Assembly: GCF_033473495.1 (NCBI RefSeq)
Contig: NC_088943.1
Location: 848,001-912,000, forward strand
Source of the DNA: Cercospora beticola
Lineage: Eukaryota > Ascomycota > Dothideomycetes > Mycosphaerellales > Mycosphaerellaceae
Length of the DNA stretch: 64,000 nucleotides
Direction of reading: 5' to 3'
Shown: one piece after another, positions 50,230-61,732 of the stretch
Layout: each line of letters begins with the position of its first letter
Position numbering within the stretch: position 1 is the first letter of the stretch
Program-made: the position numbers and the translations under genes
Notes under the pieces: generated by a model
The model's database searches: none
Seen by the model: the letters and a program-made list of their open reading frames with translations, nothing else
What the model was told of the DNA's origin: nothing

Positions 50230-53010
50230 TAGTCGAAGTTATGAACTATGAATTGCGTACTCAGAAACAATGTACTGTCTCTTTTGCAGGAGTTGTGCCT
50301 GCTGAATGCGACAGATAAGAACCTTGAATCAGAGCGATCAACTTCGGATCTTGTTCTCAGAGATATTGAACTGGATTTGCCAAGAGACTTTTTCTAATTG
50401 GATGCCAGAGATGAGAGTTTGAGATTAGAGTGACAAGTTTTAGATCTTATTCTCAGAGATAGTGAATTGGGCTGATCAGCAGAGTTCTGCAGACTGGATA
50501 GTAGCGAATGAGTACACATATTCAGAGCCATGAGTTCAAATCTTGTTCTCAGAGATATCGAACTGCATCAATCAGGAGGGTTATGCTGATTGAGTGGCAA
50601 CGAACGAGGACACAAAAACAGAGCGATGCGCTTCAGATCTATGCTCGAAGACATCGAGGTACACATTGGTGAGGGCAGCAGTTTATAGAAATTGAAGAGC
50701 AATTGAAGAAGTTTGACTTGCATTTTGTGTAGTTTAATTGCCTCGTGTTCCATCGTGCCCTGCTAACCTACTTCAGACCAGTGCGGTCAGGCTTATTGTT
50801 GCGATGCTATGCTCAGCATCGTTGGAGTCTTGTAGTGAAGCGATATGCGAGTGAGTCTTCAGTGGTGACTCCATGTTTTGTGCCCTTTGTCGTGTTATTC
50901 TGAGGCAATGTAAGGTGTCTCACCATGTCGTACGCGGTGGTGGTGTGCCAGAGAACTGGGTGAAGATTTCCGTCCAGATGACAGGGTTGTCAGCAAGATC
51001 TGCTGGCTCTGCACCACCTCGCTCGTATCGATTCTGGTGGATCCCAATTTGGTCGGGCAGCAAGGCATTCTCGAATGCTGTGTCCACCTTGTCTCTGACT
51101 TGTCGAAGTGCCTGGTCTGGGCGGCGCAGGTTTAGAGTACCAAACTCTGCGTCGAGTTCGACGCCATCCTTTGCGGCGAGCTGCTCCCATCCCACCAGTT
51201 CGTCGGCGCCGTCCTTGAGGATAATGCGCCAGTCGAAAGAGAATTCAATTGCGTAGATTCAACGAGCTTAACCCTACCCTATCCTAATTGATCAGATAGC
51301 CTTTGCGGATGAATGGCAACGAACGAGCACATAGAATCAGAGCGATGAATTCAATTCTCATTTCAGAGAAATCGAATTGGATTGATCAGAGGACTCTTGC
51401 AGATCGAATGGCAACGAATGAAATCATAAAACCAGAGCGATGAACTCATATTTTACTCTCAAAGACGTTGAATTGGATTGATCAGATGGCTTTCACTCAA
51501 TGAATGGCAGCAAATCAGAATATGAATCCAGAGCGATAGACTCAAGTCTGCATGCTCAGAGACAGTGTTCCATGCTTGCCCTGGAGCTGATGCCAGCCAA
51601 ATGCCAGGAACGAGAGCTTGAAATCAGAGTGATGGACTGACAATCGCACTCTCAAAACCATCGTGTGTCTCCGACGAGAGGTATTTGCCTCTTGAATGGC
51701 AAGAAGAAGAACCTGAGATCAGAGTGATAAGCTAGAGATTGCGTTTTCTGAAGATCGAGTCGTGTCCATTTCGAGAAATTTGCCCCTCGAATGGCAGAAA
51801 CGGGAAATTGGAATCAGAGTAATAAATCCAAATCTGCACGCTCAGAAATATCGTTCCGTCTCCATCAACAGCTTGTGCCCATCAAATACTATAGACGAGA
51901 ACAGATGGTTAGAGTCATGAGCCTGGAATAGGACTCTCCGGCATTTCGAGCTGTTAGCACCAGAAAGCTTTATTCTATTGCGTGCCTCCAATGCGAACAG
52001 AAATTCAGAGTCACGCCCCGACAACTGTATTCTCTGAAACAACGCGTTGTCTCTAGCACGAGGCATATGACTATGGAATCCCACAGAGGCGAACGTGGAA
52101 TTGGAGACACGAGCACAGGTGTGCAATCCCAGAAAAACTGCTTTGTCGTCAACCGGAGCCTTTTGCCTATCGAATGCCTCGAATAAGAACGACGCTTCAG
52201 AGTCATGGGCCCAAAAGTGCACTCTCAGGGAGACCGCATTGTTACCATCGAGAAACTCTCTATATTGCATGCCACGGATGCTAATATAAAAGCAGAGTTT
52301 CAGTCTCAAAACTGCAGTCTCTGAGAAGATACCTGATTACGGTCGAAAGGGTCTTTATACTGCATGCCACGAATGCGAGTATGGAAGCAGAGTTATGGGC
52401 TCAAAAACGCACTCTCTGAAAGAATTCTTAGTCACTATCAAGGGGCTTTTCCATATTGTATGCCACGAATATAGATATGGAAGCAGAGTAATAGGCTCAA
52501 AACTGCAGTTTCTGGAAGAATTCGTGATAACTATCGGAAGGCTTCTGACTATTGCATGCTACGAATACTGATATCGAAGCAGAGTAATAGCTCAAAATGG
52601 CATCAAAACTACAGTCTCTGGAATAATGCAGTGTCTCTACCACGAGGTCTATGACCATTGAACGCCACGAATACGAACATCAAAGCAGAGTAATGGCTCA
52701 AAATTGGATCAGAATTCCAGTCTCTGGAATAACGCATTGTCACTATCACGAGGCATTTAACGACCGAGGAACATGAATATGGGTATGAAAGCAGAGTGAC
52801 AGGCTCGAAATGGCCTCAAAGATACAATCTCTGGAATAATGCAACGTCTCTACCGCGAGGCATATGACGACGGAATGCCACAAATACGAAGCTGAAGTCA
52901 GAAAAATGGCTCAGAATTGCATCAAAATTGCAGTCTCTGGGACAATGCATTGTCCCAATCACGAGGCATATGACGATCGAATGCCACAAATGGGAAAATG
53001 AAGTCAGAGA
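50230..53010. repeat. Tandem array of degenerate 96-base units, interrupted at about 50690-51290
   Basis: The block CTCAGAGATATCGAA-TGGATT with TTGATCAGA-like and GAATGGCAACGAA-like parts recurs. Aligned anchor positions are 50257, 50354, 50450, 50546, 50642, then 51360, 51456, 51553, 51649, 51745 and about 51840, a spacing of 96 (one of 97). Further degenerate units continue at about 52031, 52125, 52219, 52314, 52409, 52505, 52611, 52719, 52826 and 52933, some of them 105-108 long. About 25 units can be counted. 96 is a multiple of three, so a 32-residue protein repeat could lie behind it, but every frame now has stops. The two parts are split by a 600-base insert. Confidence 0.8.
50933..51256 (-). 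CDS. Coding-looking exon inside the 96-base array, function unknown
   Basis: The minus strand frame is open from just after a TGA at 51262-51260 down to a possible donor GTGAGA at about 50930, about 107 residues (EFSFDWRIILKDGADELVGW at its start, FTQFSGTPPPRTTW at its end). It begins with no ATG and the composition is amphipathic and protein-like (WEQLAAKDGVELDAEFGTL, LRQVRDKVDTAFENALLPDQ). The sequence lies where the array is interrupted, so it may be an exon of a gene into which the array has spread, or a fragment inserted later. No family is recognised. Confidence 0.35.
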
Positions 53011-53121
53011 GAAGAGATTCGTATGCAGTATCTACGCGAAAAGCGCAGCCTATTTTGACGCCTTAGGCATCATTTGAACGTACGGAGGATATCCTCCCAC
53101 CCCCAAATCCTCCTCCACCCT

Positions 53122-54252
53122 CTACTCCACTCCTCCCATCTCCACCTCGCCCTCTCCTTCTCCCTCCTCAGCACCACCCTCCTCTCTTCCCTCGGCAGAA
53201 GCAAGCACGTATCCGTACTCATCCAGCTCTGGCTCCACGTCGCTCTCCAGATTGAGGAACTTCTCCCAGGCATCGAGACGGTCCTGTTCTTGCTGGCCCT
53301 GTCTCATCCTGTCCCCATACAGTCTCTCCTCCATCTCGTCTGCCTCCTTCATCTCCTCCAAGTCCTTGCGGCATTTTGCCAGCTCTTCCTCCAGTCTTGG
53401 TATCTCTTTGCGCAGACGATTGCGCTCGTCGTTACGGAGGTTGCGGCGAGCCTTGCGGAAACCAACCCATTGGCGAGAGTGCTCGGTGCGATTGCCGAAG
53501 TACGAGATGCGAGGGGCCCAGTCCTCGAAGCGGGAGGTGCGCTCAGCCATCTGAGCGGCTTGGGTACCGTAGCGAGCTTTGACGGCAGGCTTGGGCATGT
53601 CGGGGTTTGGGCGAGGAGCAGCGCCACGGCGATTGTATCTACGCGTAGGCTTGGGAGCAGCGGTCGTAGTCGGTGGAGCGGCGGAGGCAGCGGAGACTTC
53701 GGGGTCGAAGTCGGGATTGCTTTGATCGAGCTCGGGGTTGTCTTCTGCATCGTCGGAGACTGGTGGAAGGTGGTGGATCTCGTCCCTATCGAAGAAGGTA
53801 ACTCTCTTGCGACCCTCTTCGTCTTCGTCGTGGTAGCGGAGCTGGCGGACCATAGCCTTGAGATCGTTGAGGCCGTATTGCTCCAGATCAGGCTCATCGA
53901 CGAGTCTCGCCTCGAGATTGGCGATACGTCGCTTGCACGACTCGTAGCGGAATCGACCAACGTCTTTGTTCTCGTCGATACCGCTGAGGTGAGCGCATCT
54001 CTTCAACGCCTTCTTGATGCCCTCCTCAACTTCTTTGATGGTCAGGTTGTTGTTGTTAGTGACCTTGCGTTGATAGTCGAGTAGCTCGACGGTCAGGTAG
54101 TACTCAGACACCAGCCACAGGGTGTCGTCGACGAGCTCCCGGTTACGGGCGAGCAGGGCTTCTGCCTCGCTCTTCGATGCGAGCGGAGCAGGAGCGGCGA
54201 AGTCGCGTTCGTAGCCCCTCATGGTGTTGACGAGTGGTTGCTTTTGTGCCAT
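53122..54252 (-). CDS. Hypothetical coiled-coil protein, 376 residues
   Basis: A single exon, ATG at 54252-54250 and stop at 53122-53124. An N-terminal helical part (residues about 25-150) contains LLARNRELVDDTLWLVSEYYLTVELLDYQRK and several charged helices. A Pro/Ala/Thr-rich linker follows (about 180-215), then an RYNRRG basic motif, a WAPRISYFGNRTEHSRQWVGFRKARRNLR segment, and a long coiled coil (about 275-340, RLRKEIPRLEEELAKCRKDLEEMKE). The C-terminal 40 residues are acidic. It looks like a nuclear or cytoskeletal scaffold, but I do not recognise it. The gene sits between two tandem arrays, and the array upstream begins only about 20 bases before its start codon. Confidence 0.75.
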   Translation of the reverse strand: MAQKQPLVNTMRGYERDFAAPAPLASKSEAEALLARNRELVDDTLWLVSEYYLTVELLDYQRKVTNNNNLTIKEVEEGIKKALKRCAHLSGIDENKDVGRFRYESCKRRIANLEARLVDEPDLEQYGLNDLKAMVRQLRYHDEDEEGRKRVTFFDRDEIHHLPPVSDDAEDNPELDQSNPDFDPEVSAASAAPPTTTAAPKPTRRYNRRGAAPRPNPDMPKPAVKARYGTQAAQMAERTSRFEDWAPRISYFGNRTEHSRQWVGFRKARRNLRNDERNRLRKEIPRLEEELAKCRKDLEEMKEADEMEERLYGDRMRQGQQEQDRLDAWEKFLNLESDVEPELDEYGYVLASAEGREEGGAEEGEGEGEVEMGGVE

Positions 54253-54269
54253 GGTTTCGATCGTTTGCT

Positions 54270-54970
54270 AAGGTGTAGAAGAGCGGTTGTTGTTGTTGGT
54301 GGTAATGGACGAGTGTTGTGCGTTGATGCGGTGAGGATGGCGAGGCGTTGAAAATCTCCGTATGGTGTCGCTGATGATGAAAAAGTTAGCTGTGATCGAT
54401 CAAGGCGAGGTTGTACTGCACGTACCGTGGAGAACAGCTTTGGTGCGCTCAACAAATGCGTTGATTCGACGAGGACGGTGAAGACCTCTAAGTGGCGTTG
54501 ATGATGATGATGAAAGGGAAGCGGCAACCGACGAAGGCGGGTACGCGGAGGAACTGTGTCGACGCGCTGCAGCGATTGTTTGATGTGCTAAGAAGCGTGC
54601 GGATGCGATCAATAAGTGCGGATGGTGTTGGTACTGATGTAAACGAAGTGATGACCGGCGACAGGGGGTTTCGCTGTTTGTGCGGTTGAAATCTGCGTTG
54701 ATGCGCTGAAAGAGCGTCGAGGCGCAGAAGTGTGTTGATGCGTTGAAGACCTGCTTTGGCACGGTCAAGAGGTGCGGATGTTGTCGGTGTTGATTGTGTG
54801 AAGGAAGTGGTGACCGGCGACGGCGGTTTTGCGCGGTGCGTGCGGTGATCAACCGCGTTGGTGCACTAAGAAAGCGTCGATGTGCTGGAGAAGTCTGTTG
54901 ATGCGTTGAAGAAGCGCTTTGACACGGTCAGGAAGTGCGGATGATGTTGGTGTTGATGGACAAAAAGTGC
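54270..54970. repeat. Minisatellite of about 153-163-base units just upstream of the coiled-coil gene
   Basis: The segment TGCGGATG-TGTTGGT-TTGAT recurs at about 54618, 54771 and 54934. GCGTTGATGCGCTGAA at 54695 and GCGTTGGTGCACTAAG at 54855 are 160 apart. Three full units and one decayed unit can be recognised. The array lies where the promoter and 5' leader of the coiled-coil gene must be. Confidence 0.65.
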
Positions 54971-55479
54971 TGACGAGCGAAGGGGTTTTTATGCTGTGTG
55001 TGCAACGGTCAGCTGCAGCGGAAGACAAGCGAAGCCAACAAGTGAAACGCAACAATCATTGCCCTGATGCCTGATCTGCTTCAAATGAGAGCCTTTTGAC
55101 CTTTCACCTTTGTCTGGGGACAGTTGTTCGAGGCACCAAGGGCCCCTCGAGGGCAGCACACCAACATGTCTTTCGATACGCCTCATTGTCTGCAGCTTGA
55201 TCGATCGTTTCGACCTCTATGCCAGTCTTCCATGATCAGAAACGACTGGGAACTCCCCACGAAAGCATATCTTCAACGGCAGCTCCGCTTCTGAACGATT
55301 CACCGTGATCTATTGTGTCATCCATGGCTGGCTCAAGAGCCGCTCGTGTACTCCATCGCCAACGCAGCCGTGGTCAATGGTGCACTCATGAACCATCGAT
55401 GGCAGAAGGCCGTGCTACTCCAGCTTCTATCTAGATCTCTATAGCCCATCACGCGACAACTTGTCCAAACGACAGCTTG
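54971..55479. other. DNA between the two arrays
   Basis: About 500 bases, no gene recognised. Composition grades into the next array. Confidence 0.35.
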
Positions 55480-58010
55480 CGTACGCTTCATATCGCGTTT
55501 AAACCCAACAATTCGAGCGCGCGCTCGACCAAGCACAAAGGCGTCTTTCCTGCCAGGCCGGCCGCCGTTCGACTCATGAGCCATGATTGCAGCGCTAAAT
55601 GGCCAGCAGCACTCGGTGTGTCCCTATCCATGACCACTTCCTGTATCCATCGGGTCAAGGGCGCTTATTCGAGCAGGAAAGTCCTACATCCACCCGCCGC
55701 TGGCCCAAATCGATTCACCACCGTCTGTTCTGCTCATGGCAGTCCAACGACAACGTACACCGATGGCCTGACCACTGTTGTGATCAGATGCGCTCGCTGG
55801 ACGGAGAAGACGCAGCTTACTTCCAGGTTTCGCTATCAACACATCCACCGTGCTCCATCCATGATGCCGTTCAATGCGTGACCAACCATGTGCATACCAC
55901 TTTCCAGCCCCGTAGCCAAATGACCCACCTTGGCTCACCATGCTTCTACTGATTCAGTATCTGTCCGTGTCCGCAAGATATTCCCAACCTTGATCATCCC
56001 GAGCGCGCGCGCAAGTAAGCCGGTGTCAATTGCAGGCGCCACTCTTAATTGGTCCAAAATGCCATCCCTCGCATTTCTTGTCCCACAACGATTTGTTCGT
56101 ATCCGTGACCAGCTGCCCTGTCCGCCGAATCGAGCGTGCTCGCTGAAGAACGAAGGGTTGACTTCTTTGCCATCTTCAGCCCCAGCACATCCACCGCCTG
56201 TTTTCATGCCCCCATGCTCGGAAAGCAAAGCTTCCATGCTCATAACAGCCTCCGATCCTGTTCGAATCAGGCGCGCTGGTTCGAGGAAGAATTTTCCGCA
56301 TCGTTGTGAACGCCACAGGGATCGATTGTCCATGTCTCATCGTTTCCCACAAGACCGAGAACCATTCGCTCAGTCTTTTAACCATTCCCTTCCTATCCGA
56401 CTTTGAGCGCGCAGCAATGAATGTAGAGGAAATCATCTCATCCATCAGCTCCGCCTTTGTATCATCCTTCCTCGTAGTCTAGCATACCCCATGCATCCCG
56501 TCTGCAGACCATTCGTATTCTGAGGCCCGTAGCCATCTTGTCGCCATCGTTTCGAGCGTGGATCCGCGAAAGGAGAAGATATCGCATCGTTTCGAGCGTG
56601 AGTTCGATCGAGGGAGAAGGTATCGCATCGTTTAGGATCGCGCGCGTATTGGGTTCGTCGTGTTCCATCATGGTCTGTCGATTCAAACCCTATCTGTCCG
56701 TTGCCGTTTTACGTCCGCCGCTGTGATCGATTCGTGCGTGCGCTGGTTCACGAAGAAGGAATTGTGTCTGTTCCCAGCGCCGGCCGAGGCGTGTCTGCCA
56801 TGGCCCATCGTGTTGCGCCCTCTTTGGTAGTCCAAACCGTTCGTTCGTTTCTGTTGTGGTTGTCGCCCTGTTGAGCAAGACCCGCGCGCGCTGCTTGTTG
56901 GAAACCGTACCATTGTCACCGGGTCCGCCGATGGCGCAGGCTCGAGCCCCTTCCATGTAGTCCGGCGTGATCTGCCATAGTGTTGACTGCTAAGCGCCAG
57001 CTCGTCGTTTTGCTTTGCAGCATCCCTTGTCAAGCGCTACTGGAGCGACTGGCGATGAGGATGAAGAAACTATTCTGGTGCCGAGCAGGTTGCTTGTGCA
57101 GCGCGTTTGTTGAGCAGAGCACCACGAGGACCACAGCAGAGAGTCAAGCAACAACTCGACCAAGTATTTCGCGGCTCTCACCGTTGAAGACTGCTACTTG
57201 GGCGGCCGATGATCGATGCAAAGGATTTATTTCCTTCTTCAGCGCCGCTCTTGAGCAGCGCATCCATTCACCTTGATCGACCACGCCTCTAACAGTCAAA
57301 CAACAGCGTTCCCCTCGGTCTTGACCCGCCTGTCCCTGATCACTTCTCGAGCACATGATGGTTCATGAAGAGAGACTTGCGTCCTCCACCAGCGTCAACG
57401 CTGACTGTTTCACCATGCGCCATGTTGTTGATCATGGCGCAGAACGCCGCGAGCGTAAAAACTTTCCAGCGAGATGAGACAACAGCGGAAAGCGTCTTGC
57501 CAGCTTCGCCATCGACTTGTCCAGGCGCACGACCATCCAGAAGAGATTGCCTCCTTCGCGAATCCTCTTCCGACTGATTTACCGCGCTCCAGCATCCGGC
57601 CAGTGGAGCAACATCAGATCTGCCCTTCGTCCAACCAGGCGCACGATATTCCAGCAGAAGAGACCGCCTTCTTCATCCGTTGCAGATGTGACTGATACAG
57701 CCCATCCTAACACTTCTCCGGTGGCACAGCCTTCACGCCATCATAAGCTTCGCAGTGTCCACCCCGAAACGCTTCGAGCGCAACGCTTTTGACGAAGACA
57801 CTGCACGAGCGCAAACCGTCCTGCTTCCGCGACCCACAACCGATCCGAACTCTCCATTGTCCACGAAGAGGGATCGTATCCTTCGCCCGCTCCACCCTGA
57901 TCGATTCAACACCTTCCCTCATCCACCCAGCAATGTAAGCGCAGCCCGCATAAATTCGCCGCCTCATCCTTGAACCGATGTGAGCGCATCGCGTTCGAGA
58001 AAGAAACAGC
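55480..58010. repeat. Second degenerate tandem array, spacing about 115-135 bases
   Basis: A block like TTCGAGCGCGCGCTGG-TCGA followed by GAAGAAGG and then TTC-CATC returns at about 55510, 55660, 55785, 56000, 56125, 56270, 56400, 56740, 56880, 57050, 57240, 57335, 57455, 57525, 57640, 57780 and 57990. The clearest pair is 57525 and 57640 (GGCGCACGA-AT-CCAG-AGAAGAGA-TGCCT), 115 bases apart. The units are too diverged for a firm consensus. Open frames on both strands are products of the repeat. Confidence 0.5.
56546..56633 (+). repeat. Short minisatellite, units of 40 and 41 bases
   Basis: ATCGTTTCGAGCGTG starts at 56546 and 56586, and ATCGTTT again at 56627. GAGAAGATATCGC and GAGAAGGTATCGC end the first two units. 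It is a recent local duplication within the older array. Confidence 0.75.
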
Positions 58011-60508
58011 GCTTCAATCGACGGGATCGAGCTTACAATAGCTGGCGGGGAAATGGAAGAGCAGTCCGAATACTGCTGCTAGGGCAGCATCGATACGGCC
58101 AGGATTCGGACAATGCCTATGGGGCCGGCGTCGCCGACGGCGAAGAGCTTGGTGTTGCTCTGTTGACATGGTCGTTGATCGATGGCCACAGCGAACGGGC
58201 TTGCAAAGATGCTCGAAGGCATGTCATACATCAACAACGGTCGATTTATCGTCTGCTCATTCCAGTCTTGTTCAACACGAGCGGATACCGGCCGACTTAT
58301 GAGAGGATAGCTGCACGGTCAAAGCGGATCGACGACGGGGTTCGGCATGGGTCATCAGCGCATTATTTTCATGTGGGAATTGGTTGGATCCTGGAAGGAG
58401 GAAACAGGCCACATACTATACTGCTGTGCGCAGAATTAACGCTCTGCGGACAGAGAAAAGGCGCAGAGCACCAGCGCAACGCTGAGCTGATGAATTTGTT
58501 GAGTCCTATGCCGGTCGCATGAGCAGCTTTCGATCTGTGAGCTCTTCTGCTGGCCGGTCTGGTGTTTGAGGACCAACTCGCTAGAGGAGCCGTTCGAAGC
58601 GCAGGGCTCAATGCTAGGCGCAGGATGGACACTGTCGAAGCCTGAGATGGGCTTCCCACCGTGGAGCGGCATCCTTCTGGTAGTGTCCTTGCATCGCTAT
58701 GCTGCAGCTATGTGAGCGCAGCATGAATGACGAGGGGGAGCGCAAAAGGCAGTCGCCTAACAGGAGAAGGAGGGTCGGTACTCGACTCCAGGATGACCTA
58801 GGATAGCCGCATCGGATTTGAACACACACTCTTCTTCGACACTGCGCCTGCAACACATGGCTTTACGGCCACACCGAAGAACCTTGAGGTAATTGCCTGG
58901 TTCCCTACATCAGCCAAGAGACCGTCGTTCGTAGGCTCGTCCCTCATGGCTCCGAGGGTGATGGAATCCTATGTTCTCCCACCAGACATTGGAGGAACAG
59001 CGTCTCGAACGACACACTGGCCGCCGATAACAGGACCGCGTCACGCCAACGGCTTTTTCGAGCTCTCTGGCTTCCGTTCGCTCAGTGATGTCGCTGGTTG
59101 GTCTTGCGGCGAAGCGTTCTGCTAGTACTGAGCGGCCTTCCTTCATGCTTCACCGCTCTGTCGTAAGACATCGCCACTGGGAGCAACGAAATGAACCTGT
59201 CCGGAGGCATCTCTCGTCGGTCGGTTGTGCCAGCTCTTCCATAATACGCAGCTCACTGTTCTGCCCCCTGTGATTGCAACTGACGGGATAGTAGCGCCAG
59301 CATGCGCGCCCTCGCTCACAAGCTCAACTCCTTGACTCGATACAGAGCCAGCACTCGTCCGAACCAATGTTTCTCCCGATGAACACCTTCTTTCGAGCGT
59401 CCAGGTTCGTGATAGCTTGCACGCTCATCTGCGCTGCTTCCTGGCTTCAGAATCCCACGTCGGCACTGATGTCAGACGCTCGATAGGTGTACCGACAGCT
59501 GGACATGACAAGAGCCCGATGAAGGTCGGAAAGAGCAAGGGAAGTCTTGGGTCGGGATTCGGGCGACAGCCCCCAGATTCATAGAACCGGGCTGTGATCT
59601 TGATGCCAAATCTGCCTGCTTTGGGCGTGAGACCAATATGCCATACAAGAGTCGGGATTGCATTAGCACTACGGTATCTTCCACCATGCATTGCAGTGCA
59701 GTGACCTTTCCTCTCCAGGTGAGGCTCGATATCGAGTTCATCTGGCTCCGCGAAGGGGAAGCTTGAATGGCACCTTGGCTTTCTCTGCACAGGTGCAGTG
59801 CAACCAGCAGTCGCTTCGAGTTGCACTTGGAGAGGACTTGTCACAACTCTTTCCATTGGTCCAGGTAAGCACCGGCCGACATCTCCCTCGCCGAAATATT
59901 GCTTGATATAAGTGTGCACAGGAGAATATGCGCGTTCACTTTGGCATTTCCGAATGCAAGATCAGGAGTTCAGTCTCTCGGCCGGAGATCCAGGTTCTCT
60001 GCCATTTCCAGGCACTGCAGGTTGGCTTCGGTGTTGTTAATAGAGCTGAGCGATGCTCCATGTCTTCACCGGTGCATGCATTTCTCGTCCGCGTCGGTGA
60101 CGCATTGTATTCAAGACCTTTGCTTGCGCTTGCTTGAAATCCTTGGGATGGATGGGAGTGCAGGTGCCACGGTGAAGCTAATGTTATCCTCAAGAGGCAG
60201 TCACGAACATCTGGACATTATGGACAAAGACACGCGGTACCGGAAAAGGCTACATCAGGTCAGACAACATGTGGCATGTTGATCTCTTTGTTCTTACTAT
60301 GCATTTGCGATCCTTGGCGGCCTTCACGCCATGAGCCCTCGATCGTGGTACTGCCCGGAGCCTGAACGTTCTCGGAGTCATGGCTGGAAAGTGTTCATCC
60401 AACGCTAGAATCGCCCATCTATCTTACAAGGACTGATTCCTGTGTCCAAGTCCTGTCGTTTTATATCGTATCATCGTTACGTTCGTACACTCGTCCGAAG
60501 TCGCGGTC
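58011..60508. other. Gene-poor DNA before KIN28
   Basis: About 2.5 kb. Open frames up to 180 codons (57980-58522 plus strand, 59425-59919 minus strand) have no domain and no coding-like composition. Scattered pieces resemble the array to the left. No RNA gene is recognised. Confidence 0.4.
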
Positions 60509-61732
60509 CTAGAACAGCTTCCTTGCAACCTTGTCTCCTCGGTCTCTGCCTTCTTCCTTCACCAGCAGCTCTCCGCCTCTTCTCTTCAGGTCTTCGCCCA
60601 TCTGCTCGACACCGCCACCCTTACGAGGTAGGTCCTCCAGCTTGCTTGGTCGAGGATCACTCGTCCAAAATGGATGCTTCAATACGCCCTCGGCACTCAA
60701 CCTCTTTCTCGGATCCAACATCAGCATCCCAATGAGCAAATCCACACCCACTTCACCAATCGCCCTGAAAGTCGCCTCCCAATAACTCCTCGGCTTCACA
60801 GGAATCACAGGCTCAGGCGTGATATACCCCGGCAAAGAAGTCACCCCGGGCCAATTCTGCTCAGTAGGCGTCCCCACTTTCTCCGAAATCAACTTTACCA
60901 TCCCCAACTCACTCTCCGGCCACGCGCGAAACAACACATCTCTCGCAATCAACTCCGCGAACACACACCCACAACTCCAGATATCCACCGCCCCGCCATA
61001 ATGCTTCGCCTGGTAGAACAGCTCGGGCGGACGATACCAAATCGTAATCGTCTGACTCGTCATATTCTGATACGGATCCGCAAAACTCCTCGCCAGACCA
61101 AAATCCGCCAATTTAATCTCCCCATTACTCGCAATCAACAAGTTGTTCGGCTTAATATCCCGATGCAAAATAAAATTCGCATGACAGAAATGTATTGCGC
61201 GTTGTAGCATGAGCATCCAACTCTTGATATCCGCAGGAGTGTAACTGATATTCGTCGTGTCTTGAATCAATTTCAACAAATCGCCTTGGGGTAATTGTTC
61301 GAGGACGAGGTTGAGATTCTGGCCTTTGGTGGAGAAGACGGCGTGCAGTTTGATGATGTTGGGGTGGTCGAGTTCTTGGAGGAATTTGATTTCGCGGAGG
61401 GAGTCGTAGGATATGCCGAATTCTTTGGCTTCGGCGCCGACTTTGATCTTTTTGATTGCGACGAGTTTGGTGGGGTCGTCGCGTTCGTGGGCGGAGAAGA
61501 CGTCGGCGTATTGACCTGAGCCGAGCTTTTTGCCTTTTACGTATTTGTTGCGCAGCTCGGCGTCGAGTTGTTCGGCGAGATCAGCTGTTGCTGAAGGAGA
61601 TGTTGGAGAGTTGGGTCCTGGGGTGGAGTTCTGGGTGCTCGTTGGGGCCGTGTCAGTCAATTTGAGGCGCTTCAGTGGTGGCTCCGGAGGGACATCGAGC
61701 GCAGGCGACTTCAGACTGCGCGGCGCGGCCAT
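60509..61732 (-). CDS. KIN28: Cyclin-dependent kinase of TFIIH (Kin28/CDK7), 407 residues
   Basis: Phosphorylates the RNA polymerase II C-terminal repeat as part of TFIIH. A single exon, ATG at 61732-61730. After a Pro/Ser-rich N-terminus of about 60 residues comes the kinase domain: GSGQYADVF as the P-loop, the AIKKIKV lysine, SLREIKFLQEL as the cyclin-binding helix, HRDIKPNN, DFGLARSF (the CDK7-type version), the T-loop with MTSQTITIWYRPPE and DIWSCGCVFAEL. The match to Kin28/CDK7 rests mainly on DFGLARSF and on the overall spacing. The C-terminus has a Lys/Arg-rich tail of about 50 residues. It is divergent from the mS41 gene, and the two start codons are only 169 bases apart. Confidence 0.92.
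   Translation of the reverse strand: MAAPRSLKSPALDVPPEPPLKRLKLTDTAPTSTQNSTPGPNSPTSPSATADLAEQLDAELRNKYVKGKKLGSGQYADVFSAHERDDPTKLVAIKKIKVGAEAKEFGISYDSLREIKFLQELDHPNIIKLHAVFSTKGQNLNLVLEQLPQGDLLKLIQDTTNISYTPADIKSWMLMLQRAIHFCHANFILHRDIKPNNLLIASNGEIKLADFGLARSFADPYQNMTSQTITIWYRPPELFYQAKHYGGAVDIWSCGCVFAELIARDVLFRAWPESELGMVKLISEKVGTPTEQNWPGVTSLPGYITPEPVIPVKPRSYWEATFRAIGEVGVDLLIGMLMLDPRKRLSAEGVLKHPFWTSDPRPSKLEDLPRKGGGVEQMGEDLKRRGGELLVKEEGRDRGDKVARKLF

Noticed and set aside
51842..52309. Minus-strand open frame of 155 codons within the 96-base array
   Set aside because: It spans several repeat units and is open only because this part of the array happens to lack stops. It is counted under the array.
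57980..58522. Plus-strand open frame of 180 codons
   Set aside because: No domain and no conserved-looking segments. It lies at the edge of the second array.
60674..61207. Antisense frame over KIN28
   Set aside because: It is a shadow of the kinase gene.
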